Assembly: GCF_016654015.1 (NCBI RefSeq)
Contig: NZ_JAEPWM010000008.1
Location: 124,001-188,000 of the forward strand
From: Ramlibacter ginsenosidimutans
GTDB taxonomy: Bacteria > Pseudomonadota > Gammaproteobacteria > Burkholderiales > Burkholderiaceae_C
Direction of reading: 5' to 3'
DNA length: 64,000 bases
A model generated the notes under the pieces. That model had not been told where the DNA came from. It saw nothing but the letters and a program-made list of their open reading frames with translations, and did not search any database. The translations under genes were made by a program, and so were the position numbers. This document shows, piece by piece, positions 9,273-18,403 of the stretch; position 1 is the stretch's first letter; each line of letters starts with the position of its first letter.

Positions 9273-9965
9273 TCAGTCGCGCGGCCGCGGGATGCGTTGC
9301 GTGGACCGCCACTCCTTGAGCAGCTGCTGCCGCTGGCGCGGATAGCGATCCTGCAGGACTTCCAGCGCCGCGATGCGGTCCACGCGGAAGTGCCGGTAGT
9401 CCACGCGCTGCTCGCACCAGGCGGCGACCATCCGGGTCTGCTCGAAGAAGCCGAGTGCGAAGGGCCACACGACACGCTCGGACGACGCACCCGCGGCATC
9501 GCGGTAGTCCAGCCGCAGCTTGCGCTGCGCGCGGATGGCGCGCCGGATGCTGGCGAGCAGCGCCTCCGGTGCCGGTGCCTCGCGTGCGGGCACCAGCAGT
9601 GCGTTGCTTTCCAGTTCGTGGCGCAGCGGCGCCGGCAGCACGGCGTGGATCTTGGCAAGGGCGTTGCGGGCGGCCTCCGCCAGCTCGGGATCGGTATGGG
9701 CCGCAACCCAGCGCGAGCCGAGCACCAGGGCCTCGATTTCTTCTTCGCTGAGCATCAGCGGGGGCAGCGTGAAGCCGGGCCGCAGCACATAGCCGACGCC
9801 CGCCTCGCCTTCGATGCTTGCGCCCTGGGCCTGCAGGGAGGCAATGTCGCGGTAGAAGGTTCGCAGGCTCACGCCGAGTTCCTGCGCCAGCACGGCGCCG
9901 CGCACCGGCTCGCGTCGCCGGCGCAGGGCCTGCATCAGCGCGAGGAGGCGTTCGGCGCGGGACAT
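9273..9965 (-). CDS. YafY-type HTH/WYL-domain transcriptional regulator
   Basis: The 230-residue protein has an N-terminal winged helix (MSRAERLLALMQALRRRREP, then LAQELGVSLRTFYRDIASLQ at about residues 28-47) and a C-terminal WYL-type ligand-sensing region including YRDAAGASSERVVWPFALGF. Such regulators usually respond to a small molecule and control neighbours. The ATG at 9965 is chosen to fit the family N-terminus; an in-frame ATG at 9977 is equally possible, and neither has a strong ribosome site. The likely target is the VOC-fold gene just downstream. Confidence 0.88.
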   Translation of the reverse strand: MSRAERLLALMQALRRRREPVRGAVLAQELGVSLRTFYRDIASLQAQGASIEGEAGVGYVLRPGFTLPPLMLSEEEIEALVLGSRWVAAHTDPELAEAARNALAKIHAVLPAPLRHELESNALLVPAREAPAPEALLASIRRAIRAQRKLRLDYRDAAGASSERVVWPFALGFFEQTRMVAAWCEQRVDYRHFRVDRIAALEVLQDRYPRQRQQLLKEWRSTQRIPRPRD

Positions 9966-10001
9966 GGCGCGCAGCATAGCCGCGCGCGCCGTGATTCTTT
10001 G

Positions 10002-10038
10002 CTCCCTCCCCCTCTGGGGGAGGGCGGGGGTGGGGGCG
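10002..10038. repeat. GC-rich hairpin repeat between the WYL regulator and an MFS gene
   Basis: GCTCCCTCCCCCTCTGGGGG followed by a G-rich arm is nearly the same as the sequence filling the leuC-leuD spacer at 6300-6336. It lies about 40 bp past the stop codon of the minus-strand MFS gene and can form a hairpin in its 3' untranslated region. Confidence 0.6.
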
Positions 10039-10078
10039 CCGCGTGGCGCTCGAGCGTCGCCTGAGGCGGCCCCCGGAC

Positions 10079-11428
10079 TCAGTCCTTCAGCGACGTCAGC
10101 AAGCGGTTCGTGCGCAGCGCCAGCAGCGTGCACACCGCGCCGGAGAGCAGGTAGAGGCTCACGGCGACCAGCCCGAAGCGTGCCGACAGGTACAGCGCCA
10201 CGAAGGGCGCGAAGGCGGCGCCGATCAGCCACGCGAGATCCGTGGTGAGCGCCGCGCCCGTGTAGCGCAGGTGCGGCAGGAAGTTGGACGTCATGGTGCC
10301 CGCGGCCTGCCCATACGAGAGGCCCAGCAGCACGAAGCCGACCAGGATGAAGGCGTCACGCCCGACGCTGCCGGAGTCCAGCAGGAACGGCGTGGCGACG
10401 CTGAACACCGCGATCGCGAACGCGAGCGTGCCCAGCGTGCGGCGGCGGCCGATGCGGTCGGCCATCCAGCCGGACACGGGCATGGCCAGCGCGCCGAGGA
10501 CGCCACCGAGCAATTCCACCGTCATGAACTGTGCGACCTCTTCCTGGGAGAACAGCACCACCCACGACAGCGGGAAGATCGTCACGAGATGGAACAGCGC
10601 ATACGAGGCCAGCGCCGCGAACGCCCCGATCACGATGTTGACGCCCTGCGTGGACAGCAGCTCGCCGGTGTTGCCCGGCTCCAGTTCGGCGTGCTCCAGG
10701 CCGCGCTCGTACTCGTGCGTCACCACCAGCCGCAGGCGCGCGAACAGCGCGACCACGTTGATCGCGAACGCCGCGTAGAACGGGTAGCGCCAGCCCCAGG
10801 TCAGGAAGTCGGCGCTGGACAGGTTGGTCCAGAGGTACAGGAACACCGCGCACGCGACCACGAAGCCCAGCGGGGCGCCGAGCTGGCCCAGCATCGCATA
10901 CCAGCCGCGCTTGTGCTCCGGCGCGTTGATCGCCAGCAGCGAGGGCAGGCCGTCCCAGGACCCGCCGAGGGCCAGGCCCTGGCCGATGCGGCATAGCGTG
11001 AGCAGGGCGATCGACCAGACGCCGACCGCGCCGTAACCCGGCAGCAGCGCCATGCTGCAGGTCGAGATGCCAAGCAGGAACAGCGAGACGGTGAGCTTCA
11101 CGCTGCGGCCGAAGTGCCGTTGTACCGACATGCCCAGCAGCGTGCCGATCGGCCGCACCACGAACGCGACCGCGAACACGGCGAAGGCGTACAGGATGCC
11201 GTGCAGCCGGTCCACGAACGGGAAGAAGACTTGCGGGAAGACGAGCACCGAGGCGATGCCGTAGACGAAGAAGTCGAAATTCTCGGAAGCCCGGCCGATC
11301 ACCACGCCGACGGCGATGTCGCCGGGGGCGACGACCGCCTCGTCCGGCGAGTTGTGGGGTGTGGCGCCGTGGGCGCCGGTCATCGTGGGGGAGAGCGGAG
11401 GCAGGGGGGCGCTGGCGGCAGAACTCAT
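10079..11428 (-). CDS. MFS transporter, metabolite:H+ symporter type
   Basis: A 449-residue integral membrane protein with about twelve hydrophobic helices. Family marks include GASENFDFFVYG-like text at the first helix (GRASENFDFFVYGIAS), the loop motif VRPIGTLLGMSVQRHFGR, and SGWMADRIGRRRTLG between helices 8 and 9. These match the ProP/KgtP/ShiA branch that imports small carboxylates or osmolytes with protons. The start at 11428 gives MSSAASAPLPPLSPT; the frame continues upstream only as antisense of cyoA. It diverges from cyoA with 120 bp between the start codons. Substrate unknown; a carboxylic acid is plausible. Confidence 0.9.
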   Translation of the reverse strand: MSSAASAPLPPLSPTMTGAHGATPHNSPDEAVVAPGDIAVGVVIGRASENFDFFVYGIASVLVFPQVFFPFVDRLHGILYAFAVFAVAFVVRPIGTLLGMSVQRHFGRSVKLTVSLFLLGISTCSMALLPGYGAVGVWSIALLTLCRIGQGLALGGSWDGLPSLLAINAPEHKRGWYAMLGQLGAPLGFVVACAVFLYLWTNLSSADFLTWGWRYPFYAAFAINVVALFARLRLVVTHEYERGLEHAELEPGNTGELLSTQGVNIVIGAFAALASYALFHLVTIFPLSWVVLFSQEEVAQFMTVELLGGVLGALAMPVSGWMADRIGRRRTLGTLAFAIAVFSVATPFLLDSGSVGRDAFILVGFVLLGLSYGQAAGTMTSNFLPHLRYTGAALTTDLAWLIGAAFAPFVALYLSARFGLVAVSLYLLSGAVCTLLALRTNRLLTSLKD

Positions 11429-11458
11429 CGGGCGGACGGCGGTGTAGAGCCGAGTGTG

Positions 11459-11519
11459 GGACAAAATGTCCAATGCAACTTTGACGTCAATCAGGATACA
11501 TTCGCTCTCGTTGCGCAAC
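11459..11519. promoter_or_regulatory. Divergent control region with three short palindromes (MFS / cyoA)
   Basis: The gap between the divergent MFS and cyoA start codons contains GGACAAAATGTCC (11459-11471), TTGACGTCAA (11481-11490) and GTTGCGCAAC (11510-11519), each a perfect or near-perfect inverted repeat. They lie 30-90 bp upstream of cyoA. I infer that they are protein-binding sites, but I cannot assign a regulator. Confidence 0.4.
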
Positions 11520-11548
11520 TGGCGTTTTCCCTTGCGCTCTGTAACCCC

Positions 11549-12601
11549 ATGTATCCCCCACTCCGACTCGCAGCCCGTCGCATCGGGCTCGCCCTTCTTC
11601 TCTCCGCGCTCGCCGGCTGCGACACCATCGTCATGAAGCCGCACGGCGACGTCGCCGCGCAGCAGGCGCAATTGATCTGGCAGTCCGTCTTCCTGATGCT
11701 GCTGATCATCGTGCCGGTGATGGTGCTGATCCTGCTGTTCGCGTTCCGCTACCGGCAGTCCGCCAATGCGACCTACATGCCCGACTGGGACCACTCGACG
11801 CGCCTCGAGCTCCTGATCTGGGGCGCGCCGCTGCTGATCATCATCGCGCTGGGCACCATCACCTGGATCAGCACGCACAAGCTCGATCCGTACCGGCCGC
11901 TGGATCGCATCAACGCGCAGACGCCGATCACCGCGCCAGTGAAGCCGCTGGTGGTGGACGTCGTCGCGATGGACTGGAAGTGGCTTTTCATCTATCCGGA
12001 AGAAGGCTTCGCCACCGTCAACGAGGTCGCGGCGCCGGTGAACCGCCCGATCCAGTTCCACATCACGTCGACGACGGTGATGAATGCGTTCTACGTGCCG
12101 GCGCTCGCGGGCATGGTGTACGCGATGCCCGGCATGGACATGCAGTTGCACGCCGTGATGAACGACCCGGGCGCGTACGAAGGCATCTCCGCCAACTACA
12201 GCGGCGCCGGCTTCTCCGACATGAAGTTCAAGTTCCTCGGCCTCTCCGAGCAGGACTATGCGGACTGGGTCGCGAGCAACCGGCAGGGTGGCGCGGCGCT
12301 CACGCGCGCCGAGTACGTGAAGCTGGAGCAGCCGAGCGCGAAGGAGCCGGTGCACCGCTATGCGAGCGTCGAGGACGGCCTGTACGACGCGATCCTCAAT
12401 CGCTGCGTCGACGGCAAGAAGATGTGCATCAACCAGATGATGCACATCGACGCCAACGGCGGCGCGGGCAAGGGCTCGGCCAGCGAAGGTGCGCTCCTGC
12501 AGCAGGACCTCGGCCCGCGCGGCAAGCGCACGGTCGTCGCCGCACTGTGCACGCCCTCGAATCCCCTGGGACTTCCCATCGCCACGGCCGCCACCCGCTG
12601 A
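11549..12601 (+). CDS. cyoA: Cytochrome bo3 ubiquinol oxidase subunit II
   Basis: Subunit II of a haem-copper quinol oxidase in the inner membrane. The 350-residue protein begins with a lipoprotein signal (LLLSALAGC, lipidated cysteine C24), then two membrane helices, then a periplasmic cupredoxin domain with MDWKWLFIYPEEGFATVNEV. No paired copper-A cysteines are seen in the cupredoxin domain, as expected of a quinol rather than cytochrome c oxidase. The C-terminus is longer than in E. coli CyoA and ends in an unstructured GKGSASEGALLQQD-like tail. The start at 11549 gives a short positively charged leader before the lipobox. First gene of cyoABCD. Confidence 0.95.
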   Translation: MYPPLRLAARRIGLALLLSALAGCDTIVMKPHGDVAAQQAQLIWQSVFLMLLIIVPVMVLILLFAFRYRQSANATYMPDWDHSTRLELLIWGAPLLIIIALGTITWISTHKLDPYRPLDRINAQTPITAPVKPLVVDVVAMDWKWLFIYPEEGFATVNEVAAPVNRPIQFHITSTTVMNAFYVPALAGMVYAMPGMDMQLHAVMNDPGAYEGISANYSGAGFSDMKFKFLGLSEQDYADWVASNRQGGAALTRAEYVKLEQPSAKEPVHRYASVEDGLYDAILNRCVDGKKMCINQMMHIDANGGAGKGSASEGALLQQDLGPRGKRTVVAALCTPSNPLGLPIATAATR

Positions 12602-12653
12602 AGAACATTCCGGCGCCGCCCCGATGGGGGCGCCCTCCTGACAAGACCACGCC

Positions 12654-14648
12654 ATGTCCACCGACCTGAGCCACCTCATCTTCGGCCGCCTCAGCTGGGA
12701 GGCCATCCCCTACCACGAGCCCATCCTGGTCGCGACCTTCGCCGCCGTCGCCCTGGGGGGCCTCGTCGTGCTGGCCGCACTCACCTACTTCAAGTGGTGG
12801 GGCCCGCTGTGGCGCGACTGGGTGTGCAGCATCGACCACAAGAAGATCGGCATCATGTACATGGTGCTGGGCGTCGTCATGCTGCTGCGCGGCTTCGCCG
12901 ACGCGATCATGATGCGCGCGCAGCAGGCCGTCGCCTTCGGCGGCAACATGGGCTTCCTGCCGCCGCACCACTACGACCAGATCTTCACGGCGCACGGCGT
13001 GATCATGATCTTCTTCGTGGCGATGCCCTTCGTCACCGGCCTCATGAACTACGTCGTGCCGCTGCAGATCGGCGCACGCGACGTGGCCTTCCCGTTCCTG
13101 AACAACTTCAGCTTCTGGATGACGGTCAGCGGCGCGGTGCTCGTGATGCTGTCGCTGTTCGTCGGCGAGTTCGCGCGCACCGGCTGGCTCGCGTATCCGC
13201 CCTTATCGGGGCTGATGGCCAGTCCGGACGTCGGGGTGGACTACTACCTGTGGTCCCTGCAGATCGCGGGGGTCGGAACGACCTTGTCGGGCATCAACCT
13301 GATCGCCACGATCATCAAGATGCGCGCGCCCGGCATGAACCTGATGCGCATGCCCGTGTTCACGTGGACTGCGCTGTGCACCAACGTGCTGATCGTCGCG
13401 TCCTTCCCGGTGCTCGCCGCGACCCTGGCGCTGCTGAGCGCCGACCGCTACCTCGGCACGAACTTCTTCACGAACGACTTCGGCGGCAATCCGATGATGT
13501 ACGTGAACCTGATCTGGATCTGGGGCCACCCCGAGGTCTACATCCTGGTGCTGCCCGTCTTCGGCGTGTGGTCCGAGATCGTGTCGACCTTCAGCGGCAA
13601 GCGCCTGTTCGGCTACGCGTCGATGGTCTATGCGACCGTGGTGATCACGATCCTGTCGTACCTGGTGTGGCTGCACCACTTCTTCACCATGGGCTCGGGC
13701 GCCAGCGTGAACTCGTTCTTCGGCATCACGACCATGATCATCTCGATCCCGACCGGGGCGAAGATCTTCAACTGGCTGTTCACGATGTACCGCGGCCGCA
13801 TCCGCTTCGACGTGCCGATGATGTGGGCCGTCGGCTTCATGGTCACCTTCATCATCGGCGGCATGACCGGCGTGATGCTGGCCGTGCCTCCCGCGGACTT
13901 CGTGCTGCACAACTCGCTGTTCCTGATCGCGCACTTCCACAACGTGATCATCGGTGGCGTGGTGTTCGGCGTGTTCGCCGCGATCAACTACTGGTTCCCC
14001 AAGGCCTTCGGCTACCGGCTGGACGCGTTCTGGGGCAAGGCTTCGTTCTGGTTCTGGCTGGTGGGCTTCTGGGTCACCTTCGCGCCGCTGTACCTGCTCG
14101 GCTTCATGGGCGTGACGCGCCGCATGAACCACTTCGACGACCCGTCGCTGCAGCCCTACATGATCGTGTCGTCCATCGGGGCAGGCCTGATCGCGCTGGG
14201 CATCGGCTGCTTCCTCGTGCAGCTCGCGGTGAGCTACGTCAGGCGCGAGCAGCTGCGCGACGTGACCGGCGACCCGTGGGATGCGCGCACGCTGGAGTGG
14301 TCCACCTCCTCGCCGCCCCCGGAATACAACTTCGCCTTCACGCCCGTGGTGCATGACAACGACGCGTGGACCGACATGAAGCGGCGCGGCGCCCAGCGTC
14401 CGCTGGCCGGCTTCAGGCCGATCCACATGCCGAAGAACACCTCCGCGGGCTTCATCATCGCCGTGCTCGCCACCGCCATGGGCTTCGGGCTGATCTGGCA
14501 CATGTGGCTGCTGGCGGGCCTCGGCTTCGTCGCCATGATCGGGACGGCCATCTTCCACACCTTCAACTACGACCGCGACTTCAACATCCCGGCCGACGTG
14601 GTGGCGCGCACGGAAGCTGCGCGCACCCGGTCGCTGGCCGCGGCGTGA
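12654..14648 (+). CDS. cyoB: Cytochrome bo3 ubiquinol oxidase subunit I
   Basis: The catalytic subunit, which oxidises ubiquinol, reduces oxygen to water at a haem/copper-B centre and pumps protons. The 664-residue protein aligns closely with E. coli CyoB with an offset of +8: R79, D83, H106 and Q109 correspond to the ubiquinol-site residues R71, D75, H98 and Q101. The copper-B/haem motifs [26 protein letters not shown] and [13 protein letters not shown] are intact. It follows cyoA by 52 bp. The typical C-terminal extension that faces subunit III is present. A quinol oxidase is therefore well supported over a cytochrome c oxidase. Confidence 0.98.
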   Translation: MSTDLSHLIFGRLSWEAIPYHEPILVATFAAVALGGLVVLAALTYFKWWGPLWRDWVCSIDHKKIGIMYMVLGVVMLLRGFADAIMMRAQQAVAFGGNMGFLPPHHYDQIFTAHGVIMIFFVAMPFVTGLMNYVVPLQIGARDVAFPFLNNFSFWMTVSGAVLVMLSLFVGEFARTGWLAYPPLSGLMASPDVGVDYYLWSLQIAGVGTTLSGINLIATIIKMRAPGMNLMRMPVFTWTALCTNVLIVASFPVLAATLALLSADRYLGTNFFTNDFGGNPMMYVNLIWIWGHPEVYILVLPVFGVWSEIVSTFSGKRLFGYASMVYATVVITILSYLVWLHHFFTMGSGASVNSFFGITTMIISIPTGAKIFNWLFTMYRGRIRFDVPMMWAVGFMVTFIIGGMTGVMLAVPPADFVLHNSLFLIAHFHNVIIGGVVFGVFAAINYWFPKAFGYRLDAFWGKASFWFWLVGFWVTFAPLYLLGFMGVTRRMNHFDDPSLQPYMIVSSIGAGLIALGIGCFLVQLAVSYVRREQLRDVTGDPWDARTLEWSTSSPPPEYNFAFTPVVHDNDAWTDMKRRGAQRPLAGFRPIHMPKNTSAGFIIAVLATAMGFGLIWHMWLLAGLGFVAMIGTAIFHTFNYDRDFNIPADVVARTEAARTRSLAAA

Positions 14649-14667
14649 CGCGAAAGAACACCAGGCG

Positions 14668-15294
14668 ATGAGTTCCACCACCACCGTTCCGCCGACCGGC
14701 GCCGCGCCGGTCTTCTACGACGACGGCAGCCACCACCCGGAGCAGGGCACCCTGCTCGGGTTCTGGCTGTACCTGATGAGCGACTGCCTCGTCTTCGCCA
14801 TCCTGTTCGCCACCTACGGCGTGCTCGGTCGCAACTACGCGGCCGGCCCTTCGGGCGCGGACCTGTTCGAGCTGCCGGTCGTGGCCGTCAACACCGGCTT
14901 CCTGCTGCTGTCCTCCATCACCTACGGCTTCGCAATGATCGCGATGCTGGGCCGCAAGAAGACCGGCGTGCTGGTGTGGCTCGCGATCACGGGCCTGCTC
15001 GGCGCCGGCTTCCTCACCCTGGAAATCAACGAGTTCGCGCACCTCATCGCCGAAGGCGCCGGCCCCTGGCGCAGCGCGTTCCTCTCCAGCTTCTTCACGC
15101 TGGTGGGCACGCACGGCCTGCACGTCACCTTCGGCATCGTGTGGCTGATCACGCTGATGGTGCAGGTCGGCAAGCTGGGCCTCACGCGCGAGAACAAGCG
15201 GCGCCTCGTGTGCCTGTCCATGTTCTGGCACTTCCTGGACGTCGTGTGGATCGGCGTCTTCACCTTCGTGTACCTGATGGGGTCCATGCGATGA
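14668..15294 (+). CDS. cyoC: Cytochrome bo3 ubiquinol oxidase subunit III
   Basis: A 208-residue membrane protein with about five helices that packs against subunit I. Sequence such as [20 protein letters not shown] near residue 31 and [15 protein letters not shown] near residue 145 is diagnostic of CyoC. It lies 19 bp after cyoB, and its stop codon overlaps the cyoD start (ATGA), implying translational coupling. No unusual features. Confidence 0.97.
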   Translation: MSSTTTVPPTGAAPVFYDDGSHHPEQGTLLGFWLYLMSDCLVFAILFATYGVLGRNYAAGPSGADLFELPVVAVNTGFLLLSSITYGFAMIAMLGRKKTGVLVWLAITGLLGAGFLTLEINEFAHLIAEGAGPWRSAFLSSFFTLVGTHGLHVTFGIVWLITLMVQVGKLGLTRENKRRLVCLSMFWHFLDVVWIGVFTFVYLMGSMR

Positions 15295-15680
15295 GCGCCC
15301 AGCACGCGACCGCCGGCCACGGCGACCACCACGACGATCACGACGACATCGAGTACCACGCCACCGTGAAGGGCTACGTGGTCGGGTTCATGCTGTCCGT
15401 CGTCCTGACCGCGATCCCGTTCTGGCTGGTGATGGCGAAGGTGCTGCCCACCACGCTCACCAGCGTGATCATCCTGGGCTTCGCGGCCGTGCAGATGGTC
15501 GTGCACGTCGTCTACTTCCTGCACCTCGATCGCCAGGCGCAGGGCGGCTGGAACCTGCTGGCGCTGATCTTCACCGTCGTCATCCTGTTCATCCTGCTGT
15601 CGGGATCGATCTGGGTCATGTACCACATGAACGAGAACATGATGCCCGTCGACCCGCAGATGATGCGCAACATGCCTTGA
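15291..15680 (+). CDS. cyoD: Cytochrome bo3 ubiquinol oxidase subunit IV
   Basis: A 129-residue small subunit with three membrane helices that helps assemble subunits I and III. The N-terminus is rich in His and Asp ([15 protein letters not shown]), followed by [20 protein letters not shown] and the conserved [13 protein letters not shown] helix. The start overlaps the cyoC stop by ATGA. The next frame begins two bases after this stop codon, so all genes from cyoA to regA look like one transcript. No cyoE (haem O synthase) follows, unlike in E. coli; it must be encoded elsewhere. Confidence 0.96.
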   Translation: MSAQHATAGHGDHHDDHDDIEYHATVKGYVVGFMLSVVLTAIPFWLVMAKVLPTTLTSVIILGFAAVQMVVHVVYFLHLDRQAQGGWNLLALIFTVVILFILLSGSIWVMYHMNENMMPVDPQMMRNMP

Positions 15681-15682
15681 GC

Positions 15683-17740
15683 ATGGGGCGAAGGCCGCGG
15701 TCGCTGGTCGCGCTGGTGGTGATGCTCACTGCCTGTGCGCTGGCGGCCGCGGGCTTCGCCGCATTGGGCGTCTGGCAGGTGCGTCGGCTCGCCTGGAAGG
15801 AGGCGCTGATCGCGCGCGTGGACCGCAACATCCACGGTGCGCCTGTCCCCGCGCCCGCATCCGCGCAGTGGCAGCAGATCACCGCCGCCGACGAGTACCG
15901 GCGCGTGCAGGCCAGCGGCCACTTCGACTATGGGCATGAAGTGGAAGTCGCGGCCACCACCGAACTCGGCGCCGGCTATTGGGTGCTCACGCCGCTGCGC
16001 ACGCGCGACGGCACGTGGATCCTCGTGAACCGCGGCTTCGTGCCGCCGGAGCTGCGCGCGAACGTGCCGCGGGGACCGGACCAGGGCGAAGTGACCGGCC
16101 TGCTGCGCTCCAGCGAACCGGGCGGCCGCTTCCTGCAGGCCAACGTGCCCGCGGCCGGCCGCTGGTATTCGCGCGACGTCGCGGCGATTGCGACCACCGA
16201 GCGCCTCACGGGCGCCGTGGCGCCGTATTTCATCGACGAAGTCGCAGGCCCGGACACGGCGACCCGCTGGCCGCGCCCCGGCCTCACGGTGATCCGCTTC
16301 CCCAACGACCACCTGCAGTACGCGATCACCTGGTTCGCGCTCGCCGCCATGATGGCCGCCGCCTTCGGGTACGTGCTGTTCGACGACCGGCGCCGCCGGG
16401 CCGCCTGGGGCCAGTCCTTGCTCACCCACGCCTACCATCTCCCGCTGGACGAAGCCGGCAAGGTGCCGGAGCGCCTGGCCCACCGCCGCAACCTGCTGCA
16501 GCTCGTGGAGCTGCGCTGGCTCGCCGTGGGCGGCCAGCTGCTCACGATCGTGCTCGTGGGGACCTTGCTGGGCGTGCCGTTGCCGCTGCGCGAGATGCTC
16601 ACCCTGCTGGCCGTGCTTGCGCTGTTCAACGTGGCGAGCTGGTGGCGCACGCGGCTCGCGCGCCCGGTGGTCAACGCCGAACTGTTCGGGGGCCTGCTGG
16701 TCGACGTCGCCGTGCTCACGGCGCAGCTCTATTTCTCCGGCGGCATCACCAATCCCTTCATCTTCCTGTTCCTGCTGCAGGTGGCGGTGGCTTCGGTGCT
16801 GCTGCGTCCGCGCTACGTGTGGGCGATGGTGCTCGTCACGACCTGCGCGTTCGTCGCGCTCACGATGTGGCACCGGCCGCTGGCGCTGGGCGGGCTCGCG
16901 CAGGCCGCCCTCTCGAGCGATTACGTGGGCGGACTGCTGGTCTGCTTCGCGCTCAACGCGGCGCTGCTGGTGATCTTCATCGGCCGCATCTCGCGCAACC
17001 TGCGCCAGCGCGACGAAGCGCTCGCCAGGCTGCGGCAGCGCGCGGTGGAGGAGGAGCACATCGTGCGCATGGGCCTGCTCGCCTCGGGCGCGGCGCACGA
17101 GCTGGGCACGCCGCTCGCGACACTCGCGGTCATTCTCGGCGACTGGTCGCGCATGGCGCCGTTCGCGGGCGAGCCGGAGCTGCGCGAGGAGATGGAGGAG
17201 ATGCAGCGGCAGATCGCGCGCTGCAAGGCGATCGTGTCCAACATCCTGCAGTCCGCCGGCGAGACGCGCGCCGTCGCGCCGCAGGAGACGAGCCTCAGCG
17301 TCTTCCTGGACGAACTGGTGGAGGAGTGGAAGCGCACGCGCGGCGCCGAGCTCACGTATCGGCGCGAAGGCCTGGACCTGCCGATCATCTCGGACACGGC
17401 CTTGCAGCAGATGGTCGGCAACGTCCTGGACAACGCGCTGGAGGCCGCGCCGGGGCAGGCGCTGCGCTTCGAGGCGAGCTGGGACGAGGACACGCTCACG
17501 TTGCGGGTGCAGGATCGCGGCCCGGGCTTTCCGGACCACGTCCTCGAGCGGCTCGGCACGCCGTACCAGTCCAGCAAGGGCACGCCGGGGCGCGGGCTCG
17601 GGCTGTTCCTCTCGCTCAATGTCGCACGCACCCTGGGGGGACAGATCGCGGCGCACAATGTTCCCGGAGGCGCGGAAGTGACGATCACGCTGCCGCTCGC
17701 CTCGCTGATGCCGAACGAGGATGAGGACGATGGACGCTGA
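15683..17740 (+). CDS. SURF1 assembly factor fused in frame to a RegB-type redox histidine kinase
   Basis: A single 685-residue frame holds two proteins usually encoded separately. Residues 1 to about 240 are SURF1, a haem-copper oxidase assembly factor: first helix near 8-28, motifs GVWQVRRLAWKEALIARVD and LVNRGFVPPE, and last helix TWFALAAMMAAAFGYVLF. With no stop codon it runs through a roughly 25-residue linker into a RegB/PrrB-type sensor kinase: several membrane helices, the quinone-sensing heptapeptide GGITNPF from G353, H-box with H472 (SGAAHELGTPLATLAVI), a cysteine C514 at the position of the RegB redox cysteine, N-box NVLDNALEAAP, and ATP motifs DRGPGF and GRGLGLF. A TTG near 16420 or GTG near 16463 could add a separate kinase start, but SURF1 translation must still read through. 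A TTG at 15677 is an alternative first codon. Confidence 0.88.
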   Translation: MGRRPRSLVALVVMLTACALAAAGFAALGVWQVRRLAWKEALIARVDRNIHGAPVPAPASAQWQQITAADEYRRVQASGHFDYGHEVEVAATTELGAGYWVLTPLRTRDGTWILVNRGFVPPELRANVPRGPDQGEVTGLLRSSEPGGRFLQANVPAAGRWYSRDVAAIATTERLTGAVAPYFIDEVAGPDTATRWPRPGLTVIRFPNDHLQYAITWFALAAMMAAAFGYVLFDDRRRRAAWGQSLLTHAYHLPLDEAGKVPERLAHRRNLLQLVELRWLAVGGQLLTIVLVGTLLGVPLPLREMLTLLAVLALFNVASWWRTRLARPVVNAELFGGLLVDVAVLTAQLYFSGGITNPFIFLFLLQVAVASVLLRPRYVWAMVLVTTCAFVALTMWHRPLALGGLAQAALSSDYVGGLLVCFALNAALLVIFIGRISRNLRQRDEALARLRQRAVEEEHIVRMGLLASGAAHELGTPLATLAVILGDWSRMAPFAGEPELREEMEEMQRQIARCKAIVSNILQSAGETRAVAPQETSLSVFLDELVEEWKRTRGAELTYRREGLDLPIISDTALQQMVGNVLDNALEAAPGQALRFEASWDEDTLTLRVQDRGPGFPDHVLERLGTPYQSSKGTPGRGLGLFLSLNVARTLGGQIAAHNVPGGAEVTITLPLASLMPNEDEDDGR

Positions 17741-18266
17741 TCGCGAACTGCTGGTGGTGGAGGACGACGACGCCTTCGCCCGCTCGCTGCAGCGCTCGTT
17801 CGAGCGGCGCGGCTACCGCGTGCTGCGGGCGTCCGACCTCGAGAGCGCCCGCGCGGTGCTGCAGGAGCACAGGCCGGGGTATGCGGTCGTGGACCTCAAG
17901 CTCGCCGGCGGCGCTTCCGGCCTCGCCTGCGTGCAGCTGCTGCACGAACACGACCCGGAACTGGTGATCGTCGTGCTCACCGGCTACGCGAGCATCGCCA
18001 CGGCGGTGGAGGCCGTGAAGCTGGGCGCCCGGCATTACCTGGCCAAGCCCGCCAACACCGACGACATCGAGGCCGCCTTCGCGCGCGCCGACGGCGACGC
18101 GGACGTGGAGCTCACGGAGCGGCAGACCAGCATCAAGACGCTGGAATGGGAGCGCATCCACGAGACGCTGGCCGAGACCGGCTTCAACATCTCGGAGACG
18201 GCGCGCCGCCTGGGCATGCACCGCCGCACTCTGGCGCGCAAGCTGGAGAAGCAGCGGGTGAAGTGA
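17730..18266 (+). CDS. regA: RegA/PrrA/ActR-type response regulator
   Basis: The 178-residue partner of the upstream RegB-type kinase. The receiver domain has the phospho-acceptor D55 (VVDLKLAGG), T84 (VLTGYASIATAVEAVKLGA) and K106; the C-terminus is a Fis-type helix-turn-helix (TGFNISETARRLGMHRRTLARKLEKQ, given here only as a block near residues 148-173). This two-part layout is that of RegA, which controls respiration and redox genes in proteobacteria. The ATG at 17730 overlaps the kinase stop; an in-frame ATG at 17721 is also possible. Its place at the end of the oxidase operon suggests feedback control of the oxidase. A repeat and the gltA terminator follow. Confidence 0.95.
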   Translation: MDADRELLVVEDDDAFARSLQRSFERRGYRVLRASDLESARAVLQEHRPGYAVVDLKLAGGASGLACVQLLHEHDPELVIVVLTGYASIATAVEAVKLGARHYLAKPANTDDIEAAFARADGDADVELTERQTSIKTLEWERIHETLAETGFNISETARRLGMHRRTLARKLEKQRVK

Positions 18267-18301
18267 AGCCTGCGAGGCGAAGCCTTCTGGATTTCCGGCA
18301 G

Positions 18302-18346
18302 GGGAACGCAGAGGACGCAGAGGTTTCGCAGAGGACGCAGAAGGAC
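18302..18346. repeat. CGCAGAGGACGCAGAGG repeat between regA and gltA
   Basis: Two direct copies of the unit GAACGCAGAGGACGCAGAGG-like and CGCAGAGGACGCAGAAGG, with no inverted partner nearby. Same family as the elements at 5518, 59335 and 59631. It lies in the convergent gap between regA and gltA. Confidence 0.8.
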
Positions 18347-18354
18347 ATCCGCAA

Positions 18355-18380
18355 GAAAAAAGGCCCGCGCGAGCGGGCCT
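18355..18380 (-). terminator. Intrinsic terminator after gltA
   Basis: Stem AGGCCCGC/GCGGGCCT with a GCGA loop; on the minus strand the stem is followed by a run of six or more T. It lies 24 bp past the gltA stop and should end the sdh-gltA transcript. Confidence 0.85.
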
Positions 18381-18403
18381 CTGTCTTTGCCGGCGCGAAC
18401 GCT

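Noticed and set aside
11481..11490. TTGACGTCAA as an FNR/Anr box
   Set aside because: The FNR form is TTGAT-N4-ATCAA; here the half-sites touch without a spacer, so the name is not justified.
11428..12706. The MFS frame staying open far upstream of 11428
   Set aside because: The extension is antisense to cyoA and has no membrane helices; the MFS protein has a normal N-terminus at 11428.
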